Positions 31,337 through 40,623 are shown, counted from the stretch's first letter. The stretch: DNA of 64,000 nucleotides from Aquabacterium sp029268225 (GCF_037482285.1 NZ_JBBEYB010000002.1:372001-436000); one strand, 5' to 3'. A program made the numbers and translations. The notes: generated from the letters alone by a model not told the origin.

Positions 31337-32167
31337 TCACCTTTTCTGACAATTGGGGCAGAAAAAGGTCGAGCGCTGTCCTTGCACGACGCGCTTGATC
31401 AAGGTGCCGCACGTCCGACATGGCTCGCCCTCACGGCCATAGACTGCGGTGGCCAATTGAAAGTGCCCCTGGCTCCCATGGGCATCCTTGAAGTCCTTCA
31501 AGCTGGAGCCCCCCAAGGCCATCGCCTGACGCAACACCCCTTGCACCTCGCTCACCAGCCGATCGCAACGGGGCAGGCTGAGCTTGCCGACGGCCAGCCT
31601 CGGATTGATGCCAGCCCGAAACAGAGCCTCACAGGCATAGATGTTCCCCGCCCCCACGACGATGTCGCCGGCGAGCAAAGCCTGCTTGATCGACACCGTG
31701 CGGCCTTTCAGGCGCTCGTGCACATACCGCCCGTTCAGCACCTCGTCAAACGGCTCCACACCCAGCCCGGCCAACAGCTTGCCCGGCATGCCCGTGGCCT
31801 GAGACTCGCCCCACACCACGGCACCAAACCGACGCGGATCATGCAGGCGCAATACACCGCGCGAGGTGACCAGATCAAAGTGGTCATGCGGGCCAGCCTC
31901 ACCGGCTCGCCCTGAAAACGAAAGCGAACCCGACATGCCCAAGTGAATCAACAAACCTCCGCTACGGCCATCGGACGCGTGCAAAGGCAACCACAGGTAC
32001 TTGCCGCGGCGCTGCACCACGCCCACCCGCCAACCACGCAAATCGTCGCCATCAATCCCCAAGGGCCAGCGCAGTGGCTTGCCCAGATGAAGGGCCAGCA
32101 CCTCCGCCCCTTCGATGCGATCGGCAAAACTCAAACGGGTGACTTCAACTTCAGGCAATTCGGGCAT
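31337..32167 (-). CDS. mutM: Formamidopyrimidine-DNA glycosylase
   Basis: 276 aa; the start at 32167 gives the required MPELPEVEVTRLSF, in which Pro after Met is the catalytic nucleophile, while the longer frame has an unrelated extension. Further marks are LLIHLGMSGSLSF, HDHFDLVTSRGVLRLHDPRR, and the zinc finger CRTCGTLIKRV...FFCPNCQ at the C-terminus. It excises 8-oxoG and formamidopyrimidines. It diverges from the TPR-lolB-ispE operon with 70 bases between the starts. Confidence 0.95.
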   Translation of the reverse strand: MPELPEVEVTRLSFADRIEGAEVLALHLGKPLRWPLGIDGDDLRGWRVGVVQRRGKYLWLPLHASDGRSGGLLIHLGMSGSLSFSGRAGEAGPHDHFDLVTSRGVLRLHDPRRFGAVVWGESQATGMPGKLLAGLGVEPFDEVLNGRYVHERLKGRTVSIKQALLAGDIVVGAGNIYACEALFRAGINPRLAVGKLSLPRCDRLVSEVQGVLRQAMALGGSSLKDFKDAHGSQGHFQLATAVYGREGEPCRTCGTLIKRVVQGQRSTFFCPNCQKR

Positions 32168-32237
32168 GAGCGGATTATCTGGCGCGCCGCATAGCCTCGC
32201 GCACATCAATAGAATGACCACATCAGTTGGAGACCCC

Positions 32238-34070
32238 ATGCCCGTCCACACGCCCGCGATCACTTCTGCGATGCCAGCCCTGCGCATTGGCCTGTTGGCT
32301 CTGGCCATGACGTGCCACAGCGCCTGGGCCGCCCCCGACAAGCCCACACCTCGCACCGCGGCGCAGGCAGCCAGCGTGGTTGTGAAGCCAGCCGTGCGCA
32401 ACTCCAGCATGGACGCGCCGCTGTTCTATCAGGTGCTCATCGCCGAGATCCAGGCCAATGCTGGCGACCCTGGCTCCGCCTACCAGCTCTACTTGGAAGC
32501 CGCCCGGCGCCACAAGGATGGCCAGCTCTTCCAGCGCGCGGTCGAGATCGCCCTGCGAGCTCGCGCTGGTGAGCAGGCACTGACGGCCGCCAAAGCCTGG
32601 CGTCAGGCTCTGCCACAGTCGCGGCCTGCGGCGGAGTTCACCAGCCAGATCCTCATCGCTCTGGGGCGCACCAACGAGCTCGCCAGCACCCTTCGCAGCC
32701 TCATCCAACTGACACCGACCCCACAGCAGCCGCAGGTCATGGCCAACCTGCCGCGCAGCCTCAGCCGCCTGAACGACAAGCAGGCCGCCGCCCGCATCAT
32801 CGACGAGGCCACCGAGCCCTGGCGCAAGCGTCCCCAGGAGCAAGCCGAAGCCTGGGCTGCCAGCAGCGAAGGTTGGCTGCGTGCCAACCAACTCGACAAG
32901 GCACGTGAAGGCCTGCAGCGGGCCATCGCCCTCCAGCCCGGCTTGCCGGTGGCAGGACTGCTCGCCATCGACCTGATGAAACAGTCGCCCGACAGCGAAG
33001 CCATCGTGAGGCAGCAACTCCAGCGTCCGGATGCCTCCCCGGTCGTGCGTCTGGCCTACGCCCGCCAACTGACCTTGCTGCAGCGATACAGCGAGGCTGA
33101 GCCGCAACTGGAAACTCTGGTGCGCAACCAGCCTGACCAAATGGGTCACTGGCTGCTGCTGGCCGCCATCCGCCTCGAGCTCAAGAAGCCCGATCAGGCC
33201 GAAGCTGCCCTGCAACCCGTCCTGGCCCTGGCCAGCAACCCATCCAACCGTACCCCAGCCTCGGCCACCACCGAAGGCCCCAAGTCGCCTCCTGGCCTGA
33301 GCGCGGACCTGGAACAGGCTTACCTGTTGATGGCGCAAGCCGCCGAACTGCGCGGCAAAACCCAGGATGCGCTCAACTGGATGGAGCGTGCTGACCCTCG
33401 TCAGGAGAAGCTCCTGACCCAAAGCCAGCGCGCCCGCCTGCTCATTCGTCAGGGCAGGATCCCCGAAGCGCGCGCCATCATCCGCAACATCCCTGAGGGT
33501 GAGCCCCGAGATGCGGTCCTGAAATTCCAGGCAGAGGCACAGATCCTGCGCGACGCACGCCAGTGGCAGGAAGCATACGAAGTGTTGCGCGAGGCCACCC
33601 AACGCTTCCCTGACGAACCAGACCTGCTCTACGACCGCGCCATGATGGCCGAGCGCCTGCGCCGCTATGACGAAATGGAACGGCTGCTGAAAACAGTGAT
33701 GACCCTCTCACCGGACAGCCCCAACGCCTACAACGCCCTTGGCTACAGCCTTGCCGACCGAGGTGTGCGCCTTGACGAGGCGCGCCCCTTGATCGAGCGC
33801 GCCCTCAGCTTGCGCCCAGGCGACCCTTTCATCACCGACAGCCTCGGTTGGCTGGAGTTCAGACTGGGCCGCACGGAAGAAGCTCTGCGCTTGCTCAACC
33901 AGGCCTGGTCGGCCCGACCAGACGCCGAGATTGCCGCGCACCTGGGTGAAGTCCTGTGGCAACAAGGGCAGACAGACCGCGCCCGCGAAGTGTGGCGCCA
34001 AGGCCAGCAACTTGATCGTCACAATGAAACCCTGGTTGAGGTGCTCAAGCGCTTCAACGTGCAACCGTGA
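32238..34070 (+). CDS. Exported TPR-repeat protein
   Basis: 610 aa from ATG 32238. A signal peptide ends at SAWAAPD. The remainder is built of helical TPR units; clear ones are GSAYQLYLEAARRHKDGQLF, DEPDLLYDRAMMAERLRRYD, DSPNAYNALGYSLADRGVRL and PFITDSLGWLEFRLGRTEEA. It precedes lolB and ispE with a four-base overlap (GTGA), an order common in betaproteobacteria, so it probably takes part in outer-membrane or lipoprotein biogenesis. That is inference from linkage; no partner is known to me. Confidence 0.85.
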   Translation: MPVHTPAITSAMPALRIGLLALAMTCHSAWAAPDKPTPRTAAQAASVVVKPAVRNSSMDAPLFYQVLIAEIQANAGDPGSAYQLYLEAARRHKDGQLFQRAVEIALRARAGEQALTAAKAWRQALPQSRPAAEFTSQILIALGRTNELASTLRSLIQLTPTPQQPQVMANLPRSLSRLNDKQAAARIIDEATEPWRKRPQEQAEAWAASSEGWLRANQLDKAREGLQRAIALQPGLPVAGLLAIDLMKQSPDSEAIVRQQLQRPDASPVVRLAYARQLTLLQRYSEAEPQLETLVRNQPDQMGHWLLLAAIRLELKKPDQAEAALQPVLALASNPSNRTPASATTEGPKSPPGLSADLEQAYLLMAQAAELRGKTQDALNWMERADPRQEKLLTQSQRARLLIRQGRIPEARAIIRNIPEGEPRDAVLKFQAEAQILRDARQWQEAYEVLREATQRFPDEPDLLYDRAMMAERLRRYDEMERLLKTVMTLSPDSPNAYNALGYSLADRGVRLDEARPLIERALSLRPGDPFITDSLGWLEFRLGRTEEALRLLNQAWSARPDAEIAAHLGEVLWQQGQTDRAREVWRQGQQLDRHNETLVEVLKRFNVQP

Positions 34071-34687
34071 ACCGCTGGTTCAGCGTGGTTTCGCGCATGG
34101 CGTGGTCGCGGCAACTGAGCCTGCTCGCCCTGGCAGGCACCTTGAGTGCCTGCAGTCACATGGCCGCGGTACCCCACCCACCTGCTCCCCCTCCGAGCGA
34201 GCATGCGGCGGCCTCCGGCACAGAGACCGCCACCCACCTGTCGCTGCAAGGTCAACTCAGCATCAAGCTGCATGCTTGGCAAACCCTGCCAGCCAAAGGC
34301 CTGAGCCTGGGCTTTTTCTTCAGCGGCCACACGGACCAGGGACTGCTCGACCTGATGACGCCCCTTGGCACCCTCATGGCTCAGGTAGGTTGGCAGGCCG
34401 ACGAGGCCTGGGTGGTCACGTCGCAAGGGCGTCAGACCTATCAGGATCTCGACGAGCTCAGCCGACAAACCTTGGGTGAAGCCCTGCCCCTGCGCAGCCT
34501 CGTTCACTGGATGCAAGGCGTGCCCGACCCATCACAAGTCAGCACAACCACCAACGAAGACGGAGTCTTCGAGCAGGCCGGCTGGCGCATCGACACCCGG
34601 GAACTCGGTGCGCAACGCCTCCAGGCCAGCCGCCTCGGCACGGAACAACAACGCGCCATCCACATCAAGGTCTACCTCGACCGTTGA
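34067..34687 (+). CDS. lolB: Outer-membrane lipoprotein receptor LolB
   Basis: 206 aa from GTG 34067, coupled to the TPR gene. The lipobox is LAGTLSACSH. The LolB core has HLSLQGQLSIKLHAWQTLPA, GLSLGFFFSGHTDQGLLDLM, PLGTLMAQVGW and a basic end HIKVYLDR. LolB takes lipoproteins from LolA and inserts them in the outer membrane. The position directly before ispE is the usual one in this group of bacteria. Confidence 0.9.
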   Translation: MNRWFSVVSRMAWSRQLSLLALAGTLSACSHMAAVPHPPAPPPSEHAAASGTETATHLSLQGQLSIKLHAWQTLPAKGLSLGFFFSGHTDQGLLDLMTPLGTLMAQVGWQADEAWVVTSQGRQTYQDLDELSRQTLGEALPLRSLVHWMQGVPDPSQVSTTTNEDGVFEQAGWRIDTRELGAQRLQASRLGTEQQRAIHIKVYLDR

Positions 34688-34717
34688 CCGCCGTGCGCCG
34701 TCTGGCGCCCCGACACC

Positions 34718-35626
34718 ATGCCCAGCCTTCACCACCTGCCTGCCCCGGCCAAAATCAACCTCTTCCTGCACATCACGGGGCGCCGCCCTGACGGCTACCA
34801 TCTGCTGCAATCGGTGTTCATGCTCATCGACTGGCAGGACATCCTGCACATCGAGACCCGCTCGGACGGACAGATCCGCCGCCACGACCTCACCGTGACA
34901 CTGCCCGAGGACGACCTCTGCCTGAAGGCTGCGCGCCTGTTGCAAGCCGAGAGTCGCACCTCCCAAGGCTGCGACATCCGCATCGAAAAAAACGTGCCCT
35001 GGGGGGCCGGCTTGGGAGGCGGCAGCTCCGACGCCGCCACCGTATTGCTCGCACTCAACCAGCTGTGGGGCCTGCACTGGCCACGCAGCCGCCTGCTGGG
35101 CCTGGCCCTGCGCCTGGGTGCCGACGTGCCCTTCTTCGTGCGCGGCCACAACGCCTGGGTCGAAGGCATTGGCGAGCAGATCACCCCGTTGGCCCTTCCC
35201 GACGAGGTGCTGCAAACGCCCTTGATGTTGCTCAAACCCGCCATCGCCGTGCCCACCGCCGCGATTTTTGGCAGCGATGCGTTGAAACGCGACACAAAGC
35301 CTGCTATAGTTGCAGACTTTCTTGCAGCGCCCAAGCGCTTCGGTCAAAACGACTTGCAGGATGCCGCGGTGGCTTACCAAGCCAGCAGCGAATCCGGTAA
35401 CGACATTGGCCTGGCACTTGAAGTCATGCAGAACCAGTTCGGCAACAGCCGGATGACCGGTTCAGGCAGCACGGTGTTTTCGTGGGTCTCCCCCGATCAA
35501 ACCAGCCACTTGAATCACATCCAGCCAAGCGATCTGGGCCTGAATGACGGATTGTGGATCGGTCGCGTATGTCGCGGTCTGCCTCAGCACCCACTGCTCA
35601 AGATGCTCAATCAGATCGCTGATTGA
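34718..35626 (+). CDS. ispE: 4-diphosphocytidyl-2-C-methyl-D-erythritol kinase
   Basis: 302 aa, a GHMP kinase. PAKINLFLHITGRRPDGYHL is the substrate site, NVPWGAGLGGGSSDAATVLL the ATP-binding glycine loop, and NSRMTGSGSTVFSW the third GHMP motif. The region LKRDTKPAIVADFLAAPKRF near residue 188 carries the family insertion. It phosphorylates CDP-methylerythritol in the non-mevalonate isoprenoid pathway. The tRNA-Gln and prs that follow are its standard neighbours. Confidence 0.95.
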   Translation: MPSLHHLPAPAKINLFLHITGRRPDGYHLLQSVFMLIDWQDILHIETRSDGQIRRHDLTVTLPEDDLCLKAARLLQAESRTSQGCDIRIEKNVPWGAGLGGGSSDAATVLLALNQLWGLHWPRSRLLGLALRLGADVPFFVRGHNAWVEGIGEQITPLALPDEVLQTPLMLLKPAIAVPTAAIFGSDALKRDTKPAIVADFLAAPKRFGQNDLQDAAVAYQASSESGNDIGLALEVMQNQFGNSRMTGSGSTVFSWVSPDQTSHLNHIQPSDLGLNDGLWIGRVCRGLPQHPLLKMLNQIAD

Positions 35627-35661
35627 AGACATCGAAAGCGTGATGCAAATGAGCAACAGAC

Positions 35662-35691
35662 TTGCAAAACATGCAAAAGCTGATCTAGAAT
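35662..35691 (+). promoter_or_regulatory. Sigma-70-type promoter for tRNA-Gln
   Basis: TTGCAA (35662-35667), an 18-base spacer and TAGAAT (35686-35691) lie about 80 bases before the tRNA in an AT-rich gap after ispE. Transcription would start near 35698. Confidence 0.55.
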
Positions 35692-35771
35692 AGAAGGCTC
35701 TGAACAAGAGTACAGACTACTAGGTAGCAAGACAGCAAAGACGCAAGTCAGCGCAGTTTTGAAACCTGTGT

Positions 35772-35848
35772 AGGGGAGTCGCCAAGTTGGTTAAGGCATC
35801 GGATTTTGATTCCGACATGCGAGGGTTCGAGTCCTTCCTCCCCTGCCA
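35772..35848 (+). tRNA. tRNA-Gln (anticodon UUG)
   Basis: 77 bases with encoded CCA. Acceptor stem AGGGGAG pairs with CTCCCCT, discriminator G; D-arm CGCCAAGTTGGTTAAGGC; anticodon stem TCGGA/TCCGA with loop TTTTGAT and anticodon TTG at 35806-35808; T-arm GAGGGTTCGAGTCCTTC. It lies between ispE and prs as in many betaproteobacteria. Confidence 0.97.
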
Positions 35849-36005
35849 AATTTTCTAAATTCGGCACCATCACCGAATCACACACCTGCCCTACACCTTC
35901 CGCGAAGGCTGTTTATCCTGATTCACACATCAGGACTTCCTGAGGGCAAGGTGCTGGGCAAGTGCTTTTTTGTTTATCAGCACAAGATCCCAAGGTCGGC
36001 CCACC

Positions 36006-36968
36006 ATGATCTCCGATACCGTTCTGTTCACCGGCAACGCCAATCCGGCGCTTGCTCAGGAAATTGCCACCAACCTGGGCATCACCCTGGGTAAGGCATC
36101 GGTCGGACGCTTCTCGGATGGTGAAACCACCGTCGAGATCCAACAGAACGTGCGCGGTCGCGAAGTGTTCGTGCTGCAGTCCACCTGCGCCCCCACCAAC
36201 GACAACCTGATGGAACTGCTGATCATGGTCGACGCGCTCAAGCGCGCTTCCGCTCAGCGCATCACCGCCGTCATCCCCTACTTCGGCTACGCCCGCCAGG
36301 ACCGTCGTCCTCGCTCGACCCGCGTGCCCATCTCGGCTCGCGTCGTGGCCAACATGCTCGAAGCCGTTGGCGTCAACCGCGTCCTGACCATGGACCTGCA
36401 CGCCGACCAGATCCAGGGCTTCTTCAACATCCCGGTCGACAACATCTACGCATCGCCCGTGCTGCTGTCCGACCTGCAAGCCAAGAAGTACGAAGAGCTC
36501 GTCGTCGTGTCGCCCGACGTCGGTGGCGTGGTGCGTGCCCGTGCCCTGGCCAAGCAACTGGGTTGCGATCTGGCCATCATCGACAAGCGTCGCCCCAAGG
36601 CCAACGTGTCGGAAGTGATGCACGTCATCGGTGAAATCGAAGGCCGCAACTGCGTGATCATGGACGACATGATCGACACCGCCGGCACCCTGGTGAAGGC
36701 TGCTGAAGTGCTGAAGGAGCGCGGCGCCAAGAGCGTGTACGCCTACTGCACGCACGCCGTGTTCTCGGGTCCCGCCATTGAACGCATCAAGGCTTCGGCC
36801 CTCGACGAAGTCGTGATCACCAACACCATCCCTCTGAACGAAGCCGCCAAGGGCACGACGAAGATCCGTCAGCTGTCCACCGCCTTCCTGTTCGCTGAGA
36901 CCATCCGCCGCATCACCGACGGCGACTCGGTCACGTCCCTCTTCTCGGAACAGAACGCCAACTTCTGA
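36006..36968 (+). CDS. prs: Ribose-phosphate pyrophosphokinase
   Basis: 320 aa from ATG 36006 (family start MISDTVLFTGNANPALAQEI). The flexible ATP loop is PYFGYARQDRRPRSTRVPIS, the ribose-5-phosphate/PRPP loop is CVIMDDMIDTAGTLVKAAEV, and SPDVGGVVRARALAKQL is present. It makes PRPP from ribose 5-phosphate and ATP for nucleotide, His and Trp synthesis. The 157 bases before it hold the tRNA 3' end and an untranslated leader. Confidence 0.96.
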   Translation: MISDTVLFTGNANPALAQEIATNLGITLGKASVGRFSDGETTVEIQQNVRGREVFVLQSTCAPTNDNLMELLIMVDALKRASAQRITAVIPYFGYARQDRRPRSTRVPISARVVANMLEAVGVNRVLTMDLHADQIQGFFNIPVDNIYASPVLLSDLQAKKYEELVVVSPDVGGVVRARALAKQLGCDLAIIDKRRPKANVSEVMHVIGEIEGRNCVIMDDMIDTAGTLVKAAEVLKERGAKSVYAYCTHAVFSGPAIERIKASALDEVVITNTIPLNEAAKGTTKIRQLSTAFLFAETIRRITDGDSVTSLFSEQNANF

Positions 36969-36980
36969 TCCGAATTCCCT

Positions 36981-37009
36981 GACCGGGCCGTCACAGGTTC
37001 GGTCTTTTT
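36981..37009 (+). terminator. Intrinsic terminator between prs and rplY
   Basis: GACCGGGCC (36981-36989) pairs with GGTTCGGTC (36996-37004), including two G-U pairs, around the loop GTCACA, then five T. It can end or attenuate prs transcription before rplY. Confidence 0.65.
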
Positions 37010-37051
37010 ACAGCGCCTGGTCGCGGGCGCTATACCCACTTGGAGCATTCC

Positions 37052-37672
37052 ATGAAATTCACCGCTTTTGAGCGCAATCTGCAGGGGACCGGAGCGAGCC
37101 GCCGCCTGCGCAACAACGGCAAGACCCCTGGTATCGTTTACGGTGCTGGTCAAGAGCCGAAGAACATCGAGCTGGACCACAATGCGCTGTACCACGCCAT
37201 GCGCAAGGAAGCCTTCCACTCGTCCATCCTCGAGATGGAACTGAATGGCAAGGTTGAGAAGGTCCTGCTGCGCGACTACCAGAAGCACCCGTACAAGCCC
37301 CTGGTGCTGCACGTGGACTTCCAGCGCATCGACGCCACCACCAAGATCCACAAGAAGGTTCCTCTGCACTTCATCAACGAAGAGCAGTCGGAAGCCGTCA
37401 AGATCGACAAGTGCATCATCAACCACGCCGTGACCGAACTGGAAATCGAGTGCCTGGCTGAACAGCTGCCCGAGTTCCTGACGGTGGACCTGGCCAAGGT
37501 CGTGAAGGGTCAAACGATCCACGTCAACGATCTGGTCCTGGACAGCCACATCAAGGTCCGTACCCACGGCCACAAGAACCCGCTGATCGCTACCGTGGTC
37601 GAGCCGGTCGAGGAAGTCATCGCCGCTCCCGTGGCTGCTGCCGAACCCGCCAAGGGCAAGAAGAAGAAGTAA
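37052..37672 (+). CDS. rplY: Ribosomal protein bL25 (CTC form)
   Basis: 206 aa from ATG 37052 behind GGAG. It has the 5S-rRNA-binding L25 domain (FTAFERNLQGTGASRRLRNN, PGIVYGAGQEPKNIELDHNA) and the extra C-terminal beta domain of the CTC type (about residues 95-190), then an Ala/Lys tail ending KGKKKK. It binds 5S rRNA in the large subunit. Its place between prs and pth is classic. Confidence 0.95.
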   Translation: MKFTAFERNLQGTGASRRLRNNGKTPGIVYGAGQEPKNIELDHNALYHAMRKEAFHSSILEMELNGKVEKVLLRDYQKHPYKPLVLHVDFQRIDATTKIHKKVPLHFINEEQSEAVKIDKCIINHAVTELEIECLAEQLPEFLTVDLAKVVKGQTIHVNDLVLDSHIKVRTHGHKNPLIATVVEPVEEVIAAPVAAAEPAKGKKKK

Positions 37673-37694
37673 TTCTTCTTCGGCAACGCCGCCG

Positions 37695-37744
37695 AAAGCC
37701 TTCGGGCTTTGAGTCAAGCCCCGCCCAAAAGCGGGGCTTTTCCA
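37695..37744 (+). terminator. Terminator after rplY (two hairpins)
   Basis: AAAGCC-TTCG-GGCTTT (37695-37710) is followed by AAGCCCCGC (37716-37724), loop CCAAAA and GCGGGGCTT (37731-37739) with TTTT. The second is a strong intrinsic terminator; pth starts 34 bases on and so needs its own promoter or read-through. Confidence 0.85.
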
Positions 37745-37777
37745 TTTTCAGGCCCCTCTCCATAATCCGCGACCATC

Positions 37778-38455
37778 ATGATTCGACTGTTTGTCGGCCT
37801 GGGCAACCCCGGACCGGAATACGAAGACACCCGTCACAACGCCGGCTTCTGGTACATCGACGACCTGGCGCGTCGCTTGAAGGTGACGCTGCAACCCGAC
37901 CGGGCTTATCACGGTCTGGTGGCGCGCGCGAACACGCCCAATGGGCCTGTGTGGCTGCTGCAACCCCAAACCTACATGAACCTGTCGGGCAAGTCGGTGG
38001 CAGCCTTGGCGCGTTTTTTCAAGATCGCGCCCGACGAAGTGTTGGTGGCCCACGATGAACTCGATCTGCCCCCTGGCCAGGTCAAGCTCAAGAAAAGCGG
38101 CGGACACGGTGGACACAACGGCCTGAAAGACATCCACAGCCAATTGGGCTCGCCCGACTACTGGCGTCTGCGACTGGGCATCGGCCACCCGGGTGTGAAG
38201 CATGAGGTCGCGGCCTATGTGCTGCGCAAGCCGCCTCAGTCGGAACGCGAAGCGATTTTCAAATGCATCGGTCAGGCGCTCGATGCCACCGAGCTCCTGC
38301 TGGCCGGCGACACCGCCAAAGCCACGGCCCAGATCCACGCGCAACCGCAACGGCCCAAGCCGCCGCGCAAGGTGATGCCCGCCGCCGCACCGGCGGTCGA
38401 TGGCAGCACCGCGGGCTCACCCAGCGCCCCCAACCCAGACAAGCCCACTGCATGA
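37778..38455 (+). CDS. pth: Peptidyl-tRNA hydrolase
   Basis: 225 aa. LFVGLGNPGPEYEDTRHNAG contains the catalytic His20 and Asn21; PQTYMNLSGKSV, LVAHDELDLPPGQVKLKKSG and GGHGGHNGLKDIHSQLGS follow. The C-terminus has a 25-residue extension rich in Pro and Ala beyond the usual 195-200 aa. It frees tRNA from prematurely released peptidyl-tRNA. Confidence 0.95.
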   Translation: MIRLFVGLGNPGPEYEDTRHNAGFWYIDDLARRLKVTLQPDRAYHGLVARANTPNGPVWLLQPQTYMNLSGKSVAALARFFKIAPDEVLVAHDELDLPPGQVKLKKSGGHGGHNGLKDIHSQLGSPDYWRLRLGIGHPGVKHEVAAYVLRKPPQSEREAIFKCIGQALDATELLLAGDTAKATAQIHAQPQRPKPPRKVMPAAAPAVDGSTAGSPSAPNPDKPTA

Positions 38456-38497
38456 GGCAAGCGACGTTCGGGGCCGGCCATTCCACAGGGAGGACAC

Positions 38498-39067
38498 ATG
38501 GCCCCGCCACGTTCATTCATCGTCAATCTGATCCGCTCGCTTCGCACACGGGGCTGGGCCATTGCTGCGCTGTCACTGTGCGTGGTCACCAGCGTCGTTG
38601 CCAAGTCTGAGAGCGGTTCCGACGGCGTGGCACGTCCGCGCCACACCACACGCTCGCCCGCTCATGCCGAAATGCCGTCGAGTCGCAGCCGGCCCGTGCA
38701 TGCTTGTCAAGACGCCACGGGGCGCACGACCTACAGCCAGTTCCCGTGCCTGAGCGAGACATCGAACCGTCAACGCCAGCTGACCGCCCACGACAGGCGT
38801 CAGCCTGGCCAGGTGGTCCACAGCACCTCGATGATGCAGCGTGAACGCAAGTTGCTCCAGACCATGGAGCGTGACCGGCAACGGGCGGCACGACAGGCTG
38901 AATCGCCTCGTCGAACACGCCATGTACGGCAAGATCCGTCAAAAGAAGATGTCAGGCGGCACAACGACGTGCAGCACATCAAAGACAAGGACGCCCGACC
39001 TGTGCGCTACCGGATCTTGCCGCCGCTCATGGCCGACACCCCCACACCCGGTCGCTTGAAGCCCTGA
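38498..39067 (+). CDS. Exported DUF4124-like protein with basic tail
   Basis: 189 aa. A membrane segment or signal (GWAIAALSLCVVTSVVAKS) is followed by a short DUF4124-like module around HACQDATGRTTYSQFPC (about residues 68-84), in which two Cys probably pair. The rest is a very basic, Arg/Gln-rich region. DUF4124 proteins are periplasmic and of unknown role. The stop codon touches that of the converging ferredoxin gene (TGA|TCA). Confidence 0.65.
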   Translation: MAPPRSFIVNLIRSLRTRGWAIAALSLCVVTSVVAKSESGSDGVARPRHTTRSPAHAEMPSSRSRPVHACQDATGRTTYSQFPCLSETSNRQRQLTAHDRRQPGQVVHSTSMMQRERKLLQTMERDRQRAARQAESPRRTRHVRQDPSKEDVRRHNDVQHIKDKDARPVRYRILPPLMADTPTPGRLKP

Positions 39068-39319
39068 TCAGGCTGTGCCTTGCAGTTTGAGGTACTTGGC
39101 CATCAACTGCTCATGTGTTTCCACATGCTCGGGGTTGACGGGAATGCACTCGACCGGACAAACCTGCACGCACTGCGGCTCGTCAAAATGCCCCACGCAC
39201 TCCGTGCATTTGTTGGGGTCGATGACGTAGATGGTCTCGCCCATCGAAATGGCCTGATTGGGGCACTCGGGCTCGCACACATCGCAGTTGATGCATTCTT
39301 CGGTGATTTTCAGTGCCAC
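39068..39319 (-). CDS. 2[4Fe-4S] ferredoxin (YfhL type)
   Basis: 83 aa. Two cluster motifs are complete: CINCDVCEPECPNQAI and CTECVGHFDEPQCVQVCPVECI, the second with the family's eight-residue insertion between the second and third Cys. It transfers electrons in the cytoplasm; the redox partner is not evident here. It is the usual neighbour of coaD in Burkholderiales and 53 bases separate them. Confidence 0.93.
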   Translation of the reverse strand: MALKITEECINCDVCEPECPNQAISMGETIYVIDPNKCTECVGHFDEPQCVQVCPVECIPVNPEHVETHEQLMAKYLKLQGTA

Positions 39320-39372
39320 GATCTTGACCTGACTGCTGGACGGGGTGAATCGACAATCGCTGCGAGCCAGCC

Positions 39373-39873
39373 TCAGGCCGACTGCTGCGCCACGCGCGCC
39401 TTCAAACGCGCCAGAACGGCCGGCGCAACGAACTTCGAGACGTCGCCGCCAAGCATCGCGATCTCACGGACAAAGGTGCCGGACACAAACTGGTATTGAT
39501 CAGACGGTGTGAGAAACACGGTCTCCACCTCGGGCATGAGGTGGCGGTTCATCCCGGCCATCTGAAACTCGTAATCGAAGTCGCTGACCGCACGCAGGCC
39601 ACGCACCACCACCTTGCCTTCATGGGCCACCACGAAATCACGCAGCAAGCCCGAGAACGCGATGACCTCGACATTGGGGTACTCGCTGGCCACCTCGCGG
39701 GCCATGCTCAAACGCTCCTCCAGAGAAAACATCGTCTTCTTGTGGTGTCCAGCCGCCACCGCCAGCACCAGTCGCCCAAAGAGCTGGCTGGCCCGGCGCA
39801 TCAGGTCCGCATGGCCCAGGGTCATGGGGTCGAACGTGCCGGGGTACACGGCGGTCAACAAAGGGGATGACAT
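39373..39873 (-). CDS. coaD: Phosphopantetheine adenylyltransferase
   Basis: 166 aa. AVYPGTFDPMTLGHADLMRR is the nucleotidyl-transferase T/HxGH motif, VVRGLRAVSDFDYEFQMAGM the pantetheine site, and SDQYQFVSGTFVREIAMLGG with the ISST-type ATP loop. It makes dephospho-CoA, the step before the last in coenzyme A synthesis. It follows rsmD on the same strand (54 bases), a common pair. Confidence 0.95.
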   Translation of the reverse strand: MSSPLLTAVYPGTFDPMTLGHADLMRRASQLFGRLVLAVAAGHHKKTMFSLEERLSMAREVASEYPNVEVIAFSGLLRDFVVAHEGKVVVRGLRAVSDFDYEFQMAGMNRHLMPEVETVFLTPSDQYQFVSGTFVREIAMLGGDVSKFVAPAVLARLKARVAQQSA

Positions 39874-39927
39874 CGATAGAACTCCTGCGCGGGCCTTACC
39901 CCTTCGGGTTGACCCTCAGTGTAAGTG

Positions 39928-40623
39928 TCAGGCCGCCGAAGCGTCAGCAAACGCTGCATCAGCCACGCGCTGAAAAAGGTGAAAGTGCACGGCACCTGCC
40001 TGACCATGACGGTGCTGACGCAAGCCGGCACGTTGAACGGCGGGCTCATCGTCAGCGAACGCCCGGTCTGCTTCCAGATAAATCCAGCCGCCAACGGGCA
40101 CGCAGCGCGCCGCCAAGGCCAATGCCGGTGCGAACACGTCGGCATCGAAAGGGGGGTCCAGAAACACCAGATCAAAGCGTCCTGCTCGCTGCGCCTGCGC
40201 CATCCAGTGCAGTGCGTCGGCTTGCTGCACCTGCACCTGCGAGGCCTTGAGGCGCACCAGTGCGGCCTGCAAGGCGCGCACCAACGCCGGATCACGCTCC
40301 AGCAGGCAGACGTCGTCCGCACCACGGGAGGCGGCCTCCAGGCCCAATGCCCCACTGCCCGCAAAAGCGTCCAGCACACGCCAGCCTGCCAGATCTTGCC
40401 CCAGCCAGTTGAAGAGCGTCTCCCTCACGCGCGAGGGCGTGGGCCTCAATCCGGCAGACACCGGCACGTGCAAAGGCGTGCGCTTCCATTGCCCCCCGAG
40501 GATGCGCACCTCTTGGGCCGCCGTGCGGGCCACTTTGCGCGCAGCTGCCGCGGGATCTGCAGCCTGGGAGCGGGTCTGGGCCCCAGACGGGCGCTGCGAA
40601 CGCGAGGAAGGTGGTTTTGTCAT
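39928..40623 (-). CDS. rsmD: 16S rRNA (guanine-966-N2)-methyltransferase
   Basis: About 231 aa if translation starts at 40623 (MTKPPSSRS); ATG 40638 is five codons earlier. After a Lys/Ala-rich N-terminal tail come VRILGGQWKRTPLHVPVSAG, LRPTPSRVRETLFNWLG, the SAM loop VLDAFAGSGALGLEAASRGA and the catalytic motif LVFLDPPFDADV. It methylates G966 of 16S rRNA. It is divergent from ftsY, as in most proteobacteria. Confidence 0.92.
   Translation of the reverse strand: MTKPPSSRSQRPSGAQTRSQAADPAAAARKVARTAAQEVRILGGQWKRTPLHVPVSAGLRPTPSRVRETLFNWLGQDLAGWRVLDAFAGSGALGLEAASRGADDVCLLERDPALVRALQAALVRLKASQVQVQQADALHWMAQAQRAGRFDLVFLDPPFDADVFAPALALAARCVPVGGWIYLEADRAFADDEPAVQRAGLRQHRHGQAGAVHFHLFQRVADAAFADASAA

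Noticed and set aside
37695..37744. Paired hairpins after rplY as a riboswitch for pth
   Set aside because: Both are short, GC-rich stems; the second ends in a T-tract and is fully explained as a terminator.
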